DNA from: Delphinapterus leucas
Taxonomy: Eukaryota > Chordata > Mammalia > Artiodactyla > Monodontidae
Reading direction: 5' to 3'
Assembly (NCBI RefSeq): GCF_002288925.2
Contig: NW_022098026.1
Coordinates: 17,065,005 to 17,129,004 of the forward strand
Length of the DNA stretch: 64,000 bases
Shown: piece by piece, positions 63,025 through 64,000 of the stretch
Layout: each line of letters starts with the position of its first letter
How positions within the stretch are numbered: position 1 is the stretch's first letter
Made by a program: the position numbers and the translations under genes
The notes under the pieces: generated by a model
The model's input: the letters and a program-made list of their open reading frames with translations, nothing else
Databases searched by the model: none
Told to the model about the DNA's origin: nothing

Positions 63025-64000
63025 TGCAGAGAGCAAGTGGTTATGAAAGAGAGTCCCGCTGGATTTTAAAAGCAGAGATTGGGGCCAGGAGCTGCAACGT
63101 CTGCCATTTTGGGAAGCTATGGAAGAGCTGCCGCCGCCCCCCCGCCCCAACAGTGACGGAAGCTTTGATCCTGTCTTCTCACCCACCTGGGACTGGGCTG
63201 TGTAAACCCACAAACTGCAGGAAAACAAGTCCTGGAACAGACTGGACAGGGAGGCAGGGGATGCTTCTCTGGCCTGAAGCCTCTGCCTCTTTGCTCACTC
63301 TGAGATGTGTGTTCCCACCCTAGCAACCTGTCGTGGGGCTGCTCTCTCTCTCTCTCTTCATCATCACTGTGAATCTTGCTGGGCTGTTGTTGCCTTGGTA
63401 ACTTGATGGGAAGCTCTTGAGGTTTTCTGGAACCAGAGAGGGCTATGGAGGGAGGAACCAGGCTCCGTTAGACTGCTGGTCACGAAAGGAAGAAACCATT
63501 CCAGTGCTCGTGGCCCCTGCCAGCCAGTCAGCCAGTTTTTCTTTGGGTCTGACCTCAGCCTCTTCTGTTGCATCTGCAGGAGCTTAACAGCCTTTAGGGC
63601 TGGGGCTGGGGCTGAGAGGAGGGAGCTGTCAGGTACTGCTCTGCCCTTGGATTTGGCTCACACAGTTGCCAGTGCTGCCTGGACTCCTGCTTGCTCCTGT
63701 GCCCTGGCCCTGAAGTCTTAATTGGTTTTATGAAGTTCAATGCCTATTTTTTATGAGACAGATAATTATGGTGAGGGGAGGTCAGGCCCTCCTCTGCTAG
63801 GCTTGGCAAGGACTCCAGAATTGCTGACTCACCAGTCATCACCAGGCAGGTTGATGGGAGCAGGGTGGGCAGGGGCAGACCTGGGGGGAGCAGGGGATAC
63901 TCACCGCAGAAGGAGGTGCTGAGTCTCCAGGCTTGCAGTCCCTGTGATGGGATCAGGGAGGAGAATGCACACCACTTGCCTCTTGAAGGAGCCCACACAT
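63025..64000. other. Repeat-poor right end, no gene recognised
   Basis: GC-rich segment about 63110-63160, a short (TC)n run about 63340-63357 and a perfect RFX-type X-box at 63389. Frames on both strands overlap and lack domains. Confidence 0.45.
63389..63402. promoter_or_regulatory. Perfect X-box (RFX-type) palindrome
   Basis: GTTGCCTTGGTAAC fits the X-box consensus GTNRCC(N)0-3RGYAAC exactly, with a 2-nt spacer. It is within a repeat-free stretch. A binding role is inferred from motif alone. Confidence 0.5.

Overview
This window is mammalian nuclear DNA, most likely from a cetacean (a hippopotamus is the main alternative). The evidence is the repeat content. It carries more than 15 copies of long tRNA-derived CHR-type SINEs with the cetacean/hippo 3' body, plus a shorter related tRNA-SINE family. 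It also has cetartiodactyl L1 3' ends, older MIR, L2 and MER elements, and retroviral LTRs. There are no bacterial-style operons, CRISPR arrays or dense coding.

The only gene I can support is the 5' part of HSPA9 (mortalin/GRP75, mitochondrial Hsp70), on the minus strand at the left edge. Eight coding exons lie between 64 and 5630. They join in frame through consensus GT-AG sites and encode residues 1-293 of a protein that is normally about 679 residues. The rest of the gene lies to the left of the window. Intron phases agree at every junction and no reading-frame break is seen. Upstream is a TATA-less, GC-rich promoter region (about 5631-6310) with GC-box, ETS, NRF1-like, E-box, CRE-like and YY1-like motifs. 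A solo ERV LTR follows at 6624-7110, pointing away from the gene.

From about 7 kb to 64 kb I see no convincing protein-coding gene or RNA gene. In human the flank beyond HSPA9 leads towards CTNNA1, so this is probably that intergenic interval; this is inference from synteny, not read from sequence. It is a layered repeat landscape. Old MIR, L2-like, hAT (MER20, MER5A and a larger hAT-like element), MaLR and ERV LTR remnants are interrupted by younger SINEs and L1s, many with clear target-site duplications (TSDs). Several (TG)n, (CA)n and (GA)n microsatellites cluster at 27-38 kb. The stretches at 49.8-51.0, 54.5-55.5, 55.7-56.9, 57.2-61.5 and 63.0-64.0 kb are mostly free of recognisable repeats and are where regulatory elements could sit. 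A perfect RFX X-box palindrome occurs at 63389.

I did not find an undescribed biological system. The most notable observations concern retrotransposition. They are a SINE insertion with an apparent 3' transduction ending in its own AATAAA plus poly(A) (45095-45334), A-tract-only insertions bounded by direct repeats directly upstream of SINEs (25497 and 40831), a fold-back SINE (40244-40438), an L1 insertion with a 36-bp TSD (61642-62788), and SINE-in-SINE nests with two sets of TSDs.
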